Shown here piece after piece: positions 16,637 through 26,536 of a stretch of 64,000 nt of DNA. Position numbers and translations under genes: made by a program. Numbering within the stretch: position 1 is the first letter of the stretch; every line of letters starts with the position of its first letter. Source of the DNA: Hyphomicrobiaceae bacterium (GTDB taxonomy: Bacteria; Pseudomonadota; Alphaproteobacteria; Rhizobiales; Hyphomicrobiaceae). The notes below the pieces were generated by a model. That model saw only the letters and a program-made list of their open reading frames with translations, did no database searches and was not told where the DNA came from. The stretch covers positions 1 through 64,000 of the forward strand of contig JAEUMD010000017.1 of NCBI GenBank assembly GCA_016793635.1. The letters run 5' to 3'.

Positions 16637-19234
16637 ATGAGCTACCTCGCACCACGCGAGAAGGACAAGCTCGGCGAGTTGCTCGACGGCTATCGTCCAC
16701 CGCTCCCCGGTACGTACGACGAGCTCGTCGGCCACGACGGCAGCTTGCGCCCGCATTGGCTGCCCTTCCTCACCTCGCTCTCGGACCTGCCGCGTGACGA
16801 GATCGCCAACCGTGCCCGCCGCCTCGACAAGCGCGTCCATCAGATCGGCATCGCCTACGACATCTTCGCCGACCCCAACACGCCGCATCAGCGCTGGACC
16901 GTCGACCTGCTCCCGCTCATCCTCGGCCCCGGCGAATGGCGCTGGCTCGAGCGCGCGCTGACCCAGCGGGCACGGCTCTTCGATGCCATCCTGGCCGACG
17001 TCTACGGCACGCAGACCTTGCTCCGCGACGGCCTCATCCCGCCCGCGCTGGTCTTCTCTGACCCGGCCTACCTGCGCCCGCTGCAAGGCGTGCAGCCACC
17101 TGGGGGGCATCTGCAATTCTACGCCGCTGACCTCGCGCGCGACGCGAGCGGCCAGTGGCGCGTGATCGACAACCACACCGAGACGCCGGCCGGCGTCGGC
17201 TCGGCGCTCGCTAACCGCGTCGCCCACACGCATGTCGCGGGCGACCTGTTCAAAGCGACCAATGGCCGGCGCATCGCGGCCTTCTTTCAGGATCTCCAGG
17301 CGAGCATCACGGAGACGAGCCGCCGCTCGAATCCGCGCGTGGCGCTGCTGACCACCGGCCCTCACCACGAGGATTATTTCAGCCACGCCTACCTCGCACG
17401 CTACCTCGGCTATCTGCTCGTCGAGGGCAACGATCTGCGTTCGGTCGGCGATCGCATCTACCTGAAGACGCTCGAGGGCCTGAAGGAGATCGACGTCCTC
17501 GTCCGCTGCATCGAGGGACATGCCGCCGATCCGTTGGAGCTCGATCCGGCTGGCTTCGCCGGACCGGTCGGACTGGTGCAGGTCGTTCGTCAGTCGCCGG
17601 GCCTCGTCGTCAACGCCATCGGCTCGGCGGTGGTGCAGAACCGCGGTCTCGGCGCCTGCCTCCCGGCCATCGCCCGGCGCGTGCTCGGCGAAGACCTTCT
17701 GCTTCCCGACACTCCGCGCCGCTGGCTGGGGCACGGAGCCGGCGTCGCCGACGACCCGGGCGACGGCCTTGGCGATCTCGACGCCATGGTGATCCGCAAG
17801 GCACAGGAAGGCGTCGGCCGACCCGGCCGCGCTGCCCTCGGCCAGCGCCTCGCCGACCTCCGGGAATCGGAGCGCGGTATGGCGCTCAAGGAGATCGAGC
17901 TGACGCGCGAGCATCTGGTTGCCGAGCCGCGCGCGACCTTCGGCACCACACCGTCACTGGCAGTGGGGCCGGGTATGGCCGTCGGACTGCAGCCGGTAGC
18001 ATTCGCACTACGTCTGTTCGTTACCCGCACCGTGGAAGGCTTCGCGTTGATGCCCGGCGGGCTTGCCATGTCGATCGACCCCGACAAGGCGCTCGGCCTC
18101 AGCTCTCCCGAAGGTGGGACGCGCGATGTCTGGGTGATCGCCGACCACGACATGCCGGCCCACACGAGCCTGTGGCGGCCGACGCTCGAGGCCGCCCACG
18201 TCGAGCGCTCGCAGCGGGTCACGCAGAGCCGCGCGGCCGACGATCTTTACTGGCTCGGCCGCTATTCCGAGCGGGCCGACTGGACCATGCGCGTTCTCCG
18301 TAGCGCACTACAGCGGCAGCAGGAGGATGGGCTGCCCGTCGAAGGACAGGGTGCGGCACGGCGTTGCCTCGAGGTGCTGCTGACCGACAAACCGCTCCAG
18401 GTACCGCGCCGCCGCGACCTCGACGACCAGCCGGCCATCGAAGCGCTGGCGCGCGACCTCATCTCCGGCAGCACGGGCAACCGCGTGCTGGCGCGCACGC
18501 TCGACGGCCTCTACCGCTGCGCCAGCCTGACACGCGACCGCCTCTCGCTCGAAGCGTGGCAAACGCTCGACCGCTTCCAGCCGATGAGCGACTGGCGTCG
18601 CGAGCTGGTCGAGAGCCGATCGGGCGTCGCCATCGACCGGCTCGAGGAAGGGCTCGCTTCGCTCGCCTCCTTCGCCGGCCTGATGCACGAAAACATGACG
18701 CGCAACTTTGGCTGGTTCTTCCTCGACATGGGCCGCCGCCTCTCGCGCGCCTACAATCTCTCCGAAGCGGTCTTCGCGCTGTTCGCGGCGCCCCTGGCGC
18801 CCGAGGAGGACGAGGAGGTCGCGAGCCTGCGCTTCCTGCTCGAGGCTGCCGACAGCTTCATCACCTACCGCTCGCGCTATCGGCTCGACCCGATGTTGCC
18901 GCTGGTTCTTGACCTCCTGCTGCTCGACGAAAGCAACCCGCGAAGCCTTGCCTTCCAGCTCGCCGCGATCTCGCGCCACCTCGAAAGCCTGCCGCGCGCG
19001 GACAACGGCTCGTCGCTGCCGGAAGAACGCCGGCGCATCCTGGCGTTGCAGACGGCCGTGCGCCTCGCCGACGTACAGGAATTCGGCCGCGGCGATCGCA
19101 GTGGGCTCGCCGAAATCATGACGCGCATGGTCGAGGACCTGCCGAGCCTTTCCAACTCGATCGCCAGGCGGTATTTCAGCCTGTTGCAGGAACGTCCGCA
19201 CCGGCTCACCACACGCAGCGGCCCCAAGCCATGA
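16637..19234 (+). CDS. Circularly permuted ATP-grasp plus alpha-E domain fusion protein
   Basis: An 865-residue fusion. Residues 1 to about 500 form a circularly permuted ATP-grasp type 2 ligase-like domain (former DUF404/DUF407), with stretches such as VYGTQTLLRDGLIPP, RVIDNHTETPAGVG and LLVEGNDLRSVGDRIYLKTLEG. Residues about 530-850 are an alpha-E domain (former DUF403), with ADDLYWLGRYSERADWTMR. In many bacteria these are two genes; here they are fused. Families of this kind are predicted peptide ligases that work with a transglutaminase-like protease, which is the next gene. GGAGG lies 11 nt before ATG 16637. The stop overlaps the next start (ATGA), so translation is coupled. Confidence 0.9.
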   Translation: MSYLAPREKDKLGELLDGYRPPLPGTYDELVGHDGSLRPHWLPFLTSLSDLPRDEIANRARRLDKRVHQIGIAYDIFADPNTPHQRWTVDLLPLILGPGEWRWLERALTQRARLFDAILADVYGTQTLLRDGLIPPALVFSDPAYLRPLQGVQPPGGHLQFYAADLARDASGQWRVIDNHTETPAGVGSALANRVAHTHVAGDLFKATNGRRIAAFFQDLQASITETSRRSNPRVALLTTGPHHEDYFSHAYLARYLGYLLVEGNDLRSVGDRIYLKTLEGLKEIDVLVRCIEGHAADPLELDPAGFAGPVGLVQVVRQSPGLVVNAIGSAVVQNRGLGACLPAIARRVLGEDLLLPDTPRRWLGHGAGVADDPGDGLGDLDAMVIRKAQEGVGRPGRAALGQRLADLRESERGMALKEIELTREHLVAEPRATFGTTPSLAVGPGMAVGLQPVAFALRLFVTRTVEGFALMPGGLAMSIDPDKALGLSSPEGGTRDVWVIADHDMPAHTSLWRPTLEAAHVERSQRVTQSRAADDLYWLGRYSERADWTMRVLRSALQRQQEDGLPVEGQGAARRCLEVLLTDKPLQVPRRRDLDDQPAIEALARDLISGSTGNRVLARTLDGLYRCASLTRDRLSLEAWQTLDRFQPMSDWRRELVESRSGVAIDRLEEGLASLASFAGLMHENMTRNFGWFFLDMGRRLSRAYNLSEAVFALFAAPLAPEEDEEVASLRFLLEAADSFITYRSRYRLDPMLPLVLDLLLLDESNPRSLAFQLAAISRHLESLPRADNGSSLPEERRRILALQTAVRLADVQEFGRGDRSGLAEIMTRMVEDLPSLSNSIARRYFSLLQERPHRLTTRSGPKP

Positions 19235-20109
19235 ACTACGAAGTCAGCCACAGAACGCTCTACCGGTACGAGACGCCGGTGGTGCATTCGAACCAGCGCC
19301 TGCATCTGACGCCGCGTCCCGTCGCGGACCAGACCATCATCAGCCACGCGCTGCTGATCGAGCCGGCGCCGACAATGCGACGCGACAGTGTCGACACGTT
19401 CGGAAACCCGCTCGTGACGCTCGAGATCGACCGCGAGCACTCGACCTTCACGGTACAGGCGACGAGCCGCATCTCGGTCACGCCGCGCCCGCGCGTCGAT
19501 CTGTCGAGATCGATGCCATGGAACGATCTGGCGAATATGCTGCGCGCCGGCCCGCCTCCGCTCGACCTCGACGTGGTGCAGTACGCCTGCTCCTCGCGGC
19601 TCACTACGCCGACGCTCGCCGTCGCCGAGTTCGCGCTCGAATCCTTCACCCCCGGCCGGCCGGTCCTCGAGGCCGCATTCCACCTCGCCCGCCGCATCTT
19701 CTCGGAGTTCCGCTTCGATCCGACAGCAACCGATGTCTCGACGCCGATCGCCGAGGTGCTGCGTAAGCGGCGCGGCGTTTGCCAGGATTTCTCACATCTG
19801 GCGCTCGCGGCGATCAGGGCGCTGAAGCTGCCGGCGCGCTACGTCAGCGGCTATCTGCTCACGCGCCCGCCGCCGGGCCAGACGAAGCTGCGGGGAGCGG
19901 ATGCCTCGCATGCCTGGATCTCGGTGTGGGCGCCGGACATCGGCTGGGTGGATTTCGACCCGACCAATGGGCTCGTTCCCACCGACGAGCACATCACCAT
20001 CGCGTTCGGCCGCGACTACGATGACGTCAATCCGATATCTGGGGTGATCCTCGGAGGGGCCGAGCACACTGTCTCTGTTGGGGTCGATGTCGACCAGATT
20101 CCTGGTTGA
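19231..20109 (+). CDS. Transglutaminase-like cysteine protease, partner of the ATP-grasp/alpha-E protein
   Basis: A 292-residue protein with an N-terminal transglutaminase-associated beta domain (MNYEVSHRTLYRYETPVVHS) and a papain-like transglutaminase core. The catalytic triad is visible: Cys184 in GVCQDFSH, His227 in SHAWISVW, Asp243 in VDFDPTN. It overlaps the upstream stop by 4 nt, so the two proteins are made together. By analogy with comparative-genomic work on this gene pair, it is likely to make or trim a peptide or amide product; the substrate is unknown. Cytoplasmic, no signal peptide. Confidence 0.9.
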   Translation: MNYEVSHRTLYRYETPVVHSNQRLHLTPRPVADQTIISHALLIEPAPTMRRDSVDTFGNPLVTLEIDREHSTFTVQATSRISVTPRPRVDLSRSMPWNDLANMLRAGPPPLDLDVVQYACSSRLTTPTLAVAEFALESFTPGRPVLEAAFHLARRIFSEFRFDPTATDVSTPIAEVLRKRRGVCQDFSHLALAAIRALKLPARYVSGYLLTRPPPGQTKLRGADASHAWISVWAPDIGWVDFDPTNGLVPTDEHITIAFGRDYDDVNPISGVILGGAEHTVSVGVDVDQIPG

Positions 20110-20347
20110 ATTCCGCGCTGGGGCGACCTCTGTCCGCGACCGGTTGGCGCGGCCGCAACGTTCCGCTTCACAATGTCACGCCAGAAACGCGCCGCCCGCC
20201 CCCATCTGATCAACGTTGATTGCGTATTATCAATCGGACCGGCGCCGATCGGGCGCAGCATACCATTCCCATGGATCACAAGGCTCACGCTGCCCGGTGG
20301 ATCCGCCAATGGCGGACCGAGAAGGCAGCGGAGGAACGGAGGTCACC

Positions 20348-20701
20348 ATGGACGCGAACCGCGGCCAGACATTGCCCAGCATGCCCGATATTGCCTTCGA
20401 CCCCGCCTCGGACTGGCCCATGTGCAGCCACGTCGAGCGCCGTGCGCGCAGGCTGAACGACATGATCGACCGCATCGGCGCCAACCGCAGCCGCCTCGTG
20501 CGCGCCTGTGGCGGTGCGACAATCGCAGAAGCGGCCAAGAATTGCCTGAGCTGCCCCTACCCCACCGCCTGCATTGAATGGGTGAGTGACCGCAGCTTCG
20601 ACGCGGTCGAGCCGCCGTCGTTCTGCCGCAACCGCAATCTCATCCGCCGCTGCCGCGAGGTCGAAGGCGTCGCTGTCGTTCTGACCGATTCCGACATTTG
20701 A
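20348..20701 (+). CDS. DUF6455-type Cys-containing small protein
   Basis: A 117-residue protein of unknown function. Features: CSHVERRARRLNDMIDRIG near the start, a region CGGATIAEAAKNCLSCPYPTAC with four cysteines, and a later FCRNRN. The cysteine spacing suggests a metal or iron-sulfur site; the pattern resembles the alphaproteobacterial DUF6455 family. GGAGG lies 5 nt before ATG 20348, a strong start. The gene follows the transglutaminase gene on the same strand but 238 bp away, so joint transcription is possible, not shown. Confidence 0.7.
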   Translation: MDANRGQTLPSMPDIAFDPASDWPMCSHVERRARRLNDMIDRIGANRSRLVRACGGATIAEAAKNCLSCPYPTACIEWVSDRSFDAVEPPSFCRNRNLIRRCREVEGVAVVLTDSDI

Positions 20702-20810
20702 GGCTTGTGCGGTTACGATGTCGCCGGGCACTACTGTTGGAGTGCCGACCCACTGGGATCGGCGTGTGCTCGCTGTGGCTCGGAATCGTCCGGGGCACGC
20801 CGAGCCATAA

Positions 20811-20883
20811 GATTAGGGTGCGATGCACGCTTACGGCGCAAGCGCAGCAGGACATCGCAGTCTAGACCCATCGCACCCTTATA
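20811..20883. repeat. Inverted-repeat element, copy 1 (between convergent genes)
   Basis: Outer arms AGGGTGCGATG (20815-20825) and CATCGCACCCT (20869-20879) flank a GC-rich core. The 14-mer GATTAGGGTGCGAT at its left edge recurs in inverse orientation at 60230-60243, and the following bases resemble copy 2 (19 of 24 match). It lies between the plus-strand DUF6455 gene and the minus-strand cache gene. Confidence 0.7.
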
Positions 20884-20953
20884 ATTCGGAATGACTATTC
20901 GGCAGGACCGCAAAAGCGGACGCCGCGCCACGGCGGCGCCCTCCTGGCCGTGC

Positions 20954-21400
20954 CTACTTGTAGTATCCGACAGCGCAGACCTGATCACCGATCTTGGTGA
21001 CGAACGAGACCTTCGCTACCGGCTGATCGCTGCCGGGGCGGGTCCATTTGTATTCGACCTCGCTCACCTTACCCTCCTGTGCGGTCGTAAGAATTGCCTC
21101 GCCGAGTACCTTGCCGTCCTTGTCCTTCAGGTCTTTGAGCGATTTTCCCGTCAGCGTCGGGTGGGCACTGAATAATCCGTCCGAAACGTTGGCGCAAAAT
21201 GGATACAGGTCACGATCTTTGAACCCGTCCGAGCCCGCGGTGAATGCCGCGAGCGCCTTTGCCTTGTCCACCTTCACTGCCGCAACGGCCTTATCGAGCA
21301 TGGCCTTCGCCTCAGCGGCGGTGCCGAACTGCTGGGCCAGGGCCACACCTGTTCCAAATACGACGAGTGCACCAAGGCTCGACACAAGCTTCCGTAACAT
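20954..21400 (-). CDS. Exported cache-domain protein
   Basis: A 148-residue secreted or periplasmic protein with a signal peptide MLRKLVSSLGALVVFGTGVA ending in LAQQ. The remainder is a single cache-type sensor fold, with ALAAFTAGSDGFKDRDLYPF, CANVSDGLFSAHPTLTG and KWTRPGSDQPVAKVSFV. Stand-alone single-cache proteins are thought to bind small ligands, but the ligand here is unknown. GGAGG lies 6 nt before the start. It diverges from uvrB across about 210 bp. Confidence 0.82.
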   Translation of the reverse strand: MLRKLVSSLGALVVFGTGVALAQQFGTAAEAKAMLDKAVAAVKVDKAKALAAFTAGSDGFKDRDLYPFCANVSDGLFSAHPTLTGKSLKDLKDKDGKVLGEAILTTAQEGKVSEVEYKWTRPGSDQPVAKVSFVTKIGDQVCAVGYYK

Positions 21401-21612
21401 TGATTTCCTCCAGGGCTGAGCCCGAGCGGCTTTCGCAAGCCATCTGCTTCATCGCATCGGACGCTGGTTGACCCGGAGCTCAATTCGATTTGTGACGCAC
21501 GTCCGAACCTCCATTTGCCGCCAGGACTGCGGAGGGACCGTGGCGGGGAAGCGCAACAGACGAAAGTCTGGCCAAGCTTGCCGCTCTTGTCGCCCCGCGC
21601 CATATTCCGCGC

Positions 21613-24486
21613 ATGGCCAAGCCCCCCAAACTTCCCGCTGACACGCCGAAGCCGCGCCCTTCGCGCGGAAAGTCCGGTAAGCCGCTGCCGCCGCCGAGCG
21701 AGACCGCCGCGGGAACCCCGGCGACGCGGGGCTTTGCCGAGGCCCCGCAGACCGCATTCGCGGCCGAGCCCGCGCACTATCCCGCCAGCGTCGCCGCTTC
21801 GACCCTGCCGGCGCTCCGGCAGGCCGGCCCACGTCCGCCGCGACCCGGCGAAGGAGTCGGCGCCTATCTCGACGCATTGCTGGCGAAGCCGGCCGAGCGG
21901 TCCGAGCGCGCCCGCGAACTGCTCGGCACGCAACCGATGATGGCGGCCCACCCGATCGTCTCCGGCGACCTGCCGATGTTCATGCCGCACCGGCCGGAGC
22001 GTCCGGACAAGTCGGAAGGCGGCGTGGCGTTCGAACTGGCCTCGGACTATCAGCCGAAGGGCGACCAGCCGACCGCCATTGCCGAACTTGTCGGCGGCAT
22101 CCGCGAGAACGAGCGCAACCAGGTGCTGCTCGGCGTTACGGGGTCGGGCAAGACGTTCACGATGGCCAACATCATCGCCGAGACACAGCGCCCGGCATTG
22201 ATCCTCGCGCCGAACAAAACGCTCGCAGCTCAGCTCTACGGCGAGTTCAAGAGCTTTTTTCCCGAAAACGCCGTCGAGTACTTCGTCTCCTATTACGACT
22301 ACTACCAGCCCGAAGCCTACGTTCCGCGCACCGACACCTATATCGAGAAGGAAGCGTCGGTGAACGAGCAGATCGACCGTATGCGCCACGCGGCGACTCG
22401 TGCACTGCTCGAGCGCGACGACGTCGTCATCGTCGCTTCGGTCTCGTGCATCTACGGTATCGGCTCGGTTGAAACGTACACCGCCATGACGTTCGCGGTG
22501 AAAGTCGGCGAGAGGCTATCGCGCGATCAGCTGCTCGCCGATCTCGTCGCGCTGCATTACCGCCGCAACGACCACGCCTTCCAACGCGGCACGTTCCGCG
22601 CGCGCGGCGATACCGTCGAGCTGTTCCCGGCGCACTTGGACGACCGTGCCTGGCGCTTCTCGCTGTTCGGCGACGAGATCGAGAGCATCACCGAGTTCGA
22701 TCCGCTGACCGGCGAGAAGACGGACGAGCTCTCGCTCGTGAAAATCTACGCGAACTCGCACTACGTGACGCCGAAGCCGACGTTGCAGCAGGCCATCAAG
22801 AGCATCAAGACCGAGCTCAAGTCGCGCCTCGACGAGCTCTACGCCACGGGCAAGCTGCTCGAGGCCCAGCGCCTGGAGCAGCGCACGACGTTCGACATGG
22901 AAATGATGGAAGCGACCGGCTCGTGCGCTGGCATCGAGAACTACTCGCGCTATCTCACCGGCCGCAACCCGGGCGAGCCGCCGCCGACGCTGTTCGAATA
23001 CCTGCCCGACAACGCACTCGTGTTCGTCGACGAGAGCCACGTCACGGTTCCGCAGATCGGTGGAATGTTCCGTGGCGACTACCGCCGCAAGGCAACCCTC
23101 GCCGAATTCGGCTTCCGTCTGCCATCGTGCATGGACAATCGCCCGCTGCGTTTCGAGGAATGGAACGCGATGCGCCCGCAATCGGTGTTCGTCTCGGCGA
23201 CACCCGGCGGCTGGGAGCTGGAGCAGACCGGCGGCGCCTTCGCCGAGCAGGTAATCCGTCCGACCGGTCTCACCGATCCGCAGATCGACGTGCGGCCGGC
23301 GAAATCGCAGGTGGACGATCTGCTCGCGGAGGTGCGCGAGGTATCGCGCAAGGGCTACCGCACGCTCGTCACCGTGCTGACCAAGCGCATGGCCGAGGAT
23401 CTGACGGAGTACATGCACGAGAGCGGCATTCGCGTGCGCTACATGCACTCCGACATCGAGACGCTCGAGCGCATCGAGATCATCCGCGATTTGCGGCTCG
23501 GGGCGTTCGACGTGCTCATCGGCATCAACCTGTTGCGCGAGGGCCTCGACATCCCCGAGTGTGCGCTGGTCGCCATTCTCGATGCCGACAAGGAAGGCTT
23601 CCTCCGCTCCGAGACGAGCCTCGTTCAGACCATCGGCCGCGCCGCCCGTAACGTCGACGGCCGCGTCATCCTCTATGCCGACCAGGTCACCGGCTCCATG
23701 GAACGCGCCATGGCCGAGACCGAGCGCCGCCGCGAGAAGCAGCTCGCCTACAACGCCGCAAACGGCATCACGCCGGAGAGCATCAAGCGCAACATCCACG
23801 ACGTGCTGTCGTCGGTCTACGAGCAGGACCACGTGACGGTCGACGTGGGTCACGCCGAGGAAGGCGCGGCAGTCGGGCACAATCTCACCGCGGTCATCGC
23901 CAATCTCGAAGAGCGCATGCGCGAGGCGGCCGCCGATCTCGAGTTCGAAACCGCGGCGCGACTGCGCGACGAGATCAAGCGGCTCAAGGAGACGGAGCTG
24001 GCCGTCGCCGACGATCCGCTGGCACGCCAGAGCGACGTCGAGGACCGTGCCGGCAGCTTTGACGGCAAGCGCAAGTACGGCGCCAGCGCTAATCTGCCTC
24101 CCGCACGCAAGGGGGCGGCCAAGACCGCCGCGACCGCTGACGGCTCACGTGTGAAAACCGAGTACGAACCCGTGCAGCCGACCTACGCGCAATCGACCTC
24201 GCGTATCAAGAAGCCGTCACTGGACGACATGGGACCTGGCACCGACCGCCCGGTGCCGCGCCGGCCGGAGGTCGATCCGCGAACCAAGGCGGGCGCGTTC
24301 GGCGAGGGCGTGCGCGGGCCGCACAAGCCGACGCTGGACGAGATGGGGCCGCATGCGATGCTGCCGCCACGCCAGGGTGGCAAGTCGCTGCCGACGAAGC
24401 CAACGACGACCCGCGAGTTCGACGATCCGGCCGAGAAGGCCAAACGCCGCGGCCGTCCGAAAAAGACGGGGCGGCCGGGGGCGTGA
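21613..24486 (+). CDS. uvrB: Excinuclease ABC subunit UvrB, with long N- and C-terminal extensions
   Basis: DNA helicase-like subunit of nucleotide excision repair; it verifies damage after UvrA loading and recruits UvrC. The 957-residue protein has the usual core beginning near residue 140 ([17 protein letters not shown]). Walker A is GVTGSGKT at 174-181 and the beta-hairpin contains [12 protein letters not shown]. Helicase motifs include [11 protein letters not shown] and QTIGRAARN, and a C-terminal UVR segment reads [20 protein letters not shown]. Two features are unusual: an N-terminal Pro/Ala-rich extension of about 135 residues, and a C-terminal tail of about 140 residues with the repeat KPSLDDMGP / KPTLDEMGP and a basic end. 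These tails may be lineage-specific contact regions (inference). Confidence 0.96.
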   Translation: MAKPPKLPADTPKPRPSRGKSGKPLPPPSETAAGTPATRGFAEAPQTAFAAEPAHYPASVAASTLPALRQAGPRPPRPGEGVGAYLDALLAKPAERSERARELLGTQPMMAAHPIVSGDLPMFMPHRPERPDKSEGGVAFELASDYQPKGDQPTAIAELVGGIRENERNQVLLGVTGSGKTFTMANIIAETQRPALILAPNKTLAAQLYGEFKSFFPENAVEYFVSYYDYYQPEAYVPRTDTYIEKEASVNEQIDRMRHAATRALLERDDVVIVASVSCIYGIGSVETYTAMTFAVKVGERLSRDQLLADLVALHYRRNDHAFQRGTFRARGDTVELFPAHLDDRAWRFSLFGDEIESITEFDPLTGEKTDELSLVKIYANSHYVTPKPTLQQAIKSIKTELKSRLDELYATGKLLEAQRLEQRTTFDMEMMEATGSCAGIENYSRYLTGRNPGEPPPTLFEYLPDNALVFVDESHVTVPQIGGMFRGDYRRKATLAEFGFRLPSCMDNRPLRFEEWNAMRPQSVFVSATPGGWELEQTGGAFAEQVIRPTGLTDPQIDVRPAKSQVDDLLAEVREVSRKGYRTLVTVLTKRMAEDLTEYMHESGIRVRYMHSDIETLERIEIIRDLRLGAFDVLIGINLLREGLDIPECALVAILDADKEGFLRSETSLVQTIGRAARNVDGRVILYADQVTGSMERAMAETERRREKQLAYNAANGITPESIKRNIHDVLSSVYEQDHVTVDVGHAEEGAAVGHNLTAVIANLEERMREAAADLEFETAARLRDEIKRLKETELAVADDPLARQSDVEDRAGSFDGKRKYGASANLPPARKGAAKTAATADGSRVKTEYEPVQPTYAQSTSRIKKPSLDDMGPGTDRPVPRRPEVDPRTKAGAFGEGVRGPHKPTLDEMGPHAMLPPRQGGKSLPTKPTTTREFDDPAEKAKRRGRPKKTGRPGA

Positions 24487-24653
24487 TAAGTCCTTGACGC
24501 CGCTTTTCGACTTGCAAGGCTGCGGCCTGCGGTCGGCGGAGAAGAGCAGGTCCGCCAACTCGACACCGCCCTAATGTTCTTCTTTTGTTCTTGCGCCGCA
24601 CCGCCAACATTGCTACCATCCTACGCATGTTGTCGCGTTGTGTGGAGGTTGCC

Positions 24654-25019
24654 GTGGAAGGGCTGAGTTGGGGCCGGTTCGAATGGCGGTTCTGTTCGAG
24701 TAGCTACGGCTTCGAGATCGGTTGCGACGGTCTGTACCCGACGCCTCGGCCTTCTCGGGCTCCCTCCGTTACCCGTCCGTTCACGGCGAGGGCCGGCACG
24801 ATCGACGCCATCGGGGTGTCCCGGTCCTCGGAACCAAGGTCCGGGATACCGACGCATGCCGGAATTGGCTGGACCGACCGGGAGACGGCAAACCTGAGGC
24901 GCGGTTTCGCTGCCGGACATTCCGTTGCCGAGCTGGCGCACAATCACGCGCGCTCAAGATGGGCGGTCGAAGGCCAACTCATCAGGATGGGGCTGCTTGG
25001 GTGCAACCGGCCCGGTTGA
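24654..25019 (+). CDS. Small protein with C-terminal HTH/SANT-like domain
   Basis: A 121-residue protein. The last 45 residues, GWTDRETANLRRGFAAGHSV and following ELAHNHARSRWAVEGQLIRMGL, match the generic pattern of small DNA-binding repeats (W-x-D-x-E..L..G.S..ELA...RS..AV...L.R.GL). The N-terminal half is not recognisable. The start GTG 24654 is supported by GGAGG at a 5-nt spacing. No family name can be assigned with confidence; it is not GcrA, whose signature is different. The gene follows uvrB by 167 bp. Confidence 0.55.
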   Translation: MEGLSWGRFEWRFCSSSYGFEIGCDGLYPTPRPSRAPSVTRPFTARAGTIDAIGVSRSSEPRSGIPTHAGIGWTDRETANLRRGFAAGHSVAELAHNHARSRWAVEGQLIRMGLLGCNRPG

Positions 25020-25321
25020 ATGCGCAAGCAGGGCGCCGGGGCGAGTATTGCGCTTGCGTGGGGGCGGCGGTTTGGGCCGCCTCCTTGCGAACGGACTGCC
25101 TCGCCGCAATGGGCGTGATTGTCGCTTGGACCTAGGGGCCTGACGGAGATCCCCGATGCTTCTCTTGGCAAGACGCACGCCGGCTTCGGCGGTTCAACGC
25201 CGATATCTGCAGATGACGCATGGGCGCTTGAGCCCACGGTCCGTCGGGTGTTCATTGGTGCGAACCGCGGGCCACACCGGTTGCGGCACCCATCGCAGAT
25301 CGAACTGGCGAGGCCCGCTCG
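25020..25321. other. Gap before the MFS gene
   Basis: About 300 bp with no supported gene. The frame of the MFS gene stays open back to 25232 but offers no standard start codon, so the true MFS N-terminus could lie here. Confidence 0.4.
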
Positions 25322-26473
25322 TTGCTCAAGGTCGTACTCGCGCTCGGCACGACACAGACTTTGGCGTGGGCGTCGGGTATCTATATCCCTGCGATCCTGG
25401 CCGAGCCGATTGCTCGCGACTTGGCGACGTCGCCCAACATGCTGTTCGCGGCCGTGTCCCTGGCGCTGCTGATCTCGGCGTTGCTCGGGCCGCGCGTCGG
25501 CCGGCACATCGACATCGTCGGCGGACGGGGCGTGCTGGCTGGTTCCAATCTCCTGTTCGCGGCCGGCCTCACGCTGCTCGGTCTTGCGAACTCTCCAGCG
25601 ATGCTGTTCGTCGCATGGGCAGTGCTCGGTGTGGCGCTGAGCTGCGGCCTCTACGATGCTGCGTTCGCGACGCTCAACCGCATCTTCGGTCTCGACGCTC
25701 GCGTGCCGATCAGCGGCATCACACTGATGGGCGGTCTCGCGAGCACCGTCGGCTGGCCGCTCACCGCCTGGGGCGTCGCCGAGATCGGATGGCGCGAGAC
25801 GTGCTTTGCCTGGGCCGCAGCTCACCTCCTCATCGGCCTGCCGCTCAATGCCTTGATGCTACCTCGCGTGCCCCGCGCGGCGCCGAAGGTCGACAGTGCC
25901 GGCAAGCCCGACATGCGCATGGATCGCGCCATGTGGCTACTCGCATTCACCTTCGCCGCGGCATGGCTCGTCACGGGAGCAATGGCGGCACACCTGCCCC
26001 GCCTCATCATGGCGACGGGCGCCAGCTATTCCGACGCCATCCTCGCCGCGTCGCTGCTCGGACCGGCTCAGGTTGCCGCACGCATCGCGGAATTGACCTT
26101 CGGCGGTCGCATCCATCCGTTGATCTCGGCGCGTCTGGCGGTCACGGCGCACCCGCTCGGCGCGCTTCTGCTCGGCCTTGCCGGCGCCAAGCTGGCGGTT
26201 GTCTTCGCCATGTTGCACGGCGCGGGCAATGGCGTGATAACGATCGCACGCGGCACGGTGCCCCTGGCGGTGTTCGGACCCGAAAACTTCGGCTACCGCA
26301 TCGGTCTGATCGGAGCGCCGTCGCGCATCGCGCAGGCCTTCGCGCCCCTGCTGTTCGGCCTGCTGATCGACCGCATCGGGGCTGCCACCTTGCTTGTCAC
26401 ATCGGCGCTGAGCCTGTCGGCCTTGGTGGCGTTGTTGGTACTTTCGCCAACCGGTGGGCGGAGCGACCTCTGA
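25322..26473 (+). CDS. MFS transporter
   Basis: A 383-residue membrane protein with about 12 hydrophobic segments, in the major facilitator superfamily. The stretch between TM2 and TM3 reads LLGPRVGRHIDIVGGRGVLA, matching the family motif A region. The second half repeats the topology. The protein begins at TTG 25322 (LLKVVLALGTTQTLAWASGI), which is already within the first membrane segment and has no clear ribosome site; the real start may be upstream through a nonstandard codon or a sequence change. Substrate unknown. Surrounding genes give no clue. Confidence 0.8.
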   Translation: MLKVVLALGTTQTLAWASGIYIPAILAEPIARDLATSPNMLFAAVSLALLISALLGPRVGRHIDIVGGRGVLAGSNLLFAAGLTLLGLANSPAMLFVAWAVLGVALSCGLYDAAFATLNRIFGLDARVPISGITLMGGLASTVGWPLTAWGVAEIGWRETCFAWAAAHLLIGLPLNALMLPRVPRAAPKVDSAGKPDMRMDRAMWLLAFTFAAAWLVTGAMAAHLPRLIMATGASYSDAILAASLLGPAQVAARIAELTFGGRIHPLISARLAVTAHPLGALLLGLAGAKLAVVFAMLHGAGNGVITIARGTVPLAVFGPENFGYRIGLIGAPSRIAQAFAPLLFGLLIDRIGAATLLVTSALSLSALVALLVLSPTGGRSDL

Positions 26474-26536
26474 ACGCCTCTCGCCTCAGCGCCTGGGGCG
26501 CTAGCGGAGTTATCCACAGTTTTCGAAAGGACGAAC

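Noticed and set aside
26510-26518. Perfect DnaA box TTATCCACA
   Set aside because: It is isolated, with no AT-rich unwinding region or further boxes nearby, so it is not an origin. It may be a chance match or a minor DnaA site.
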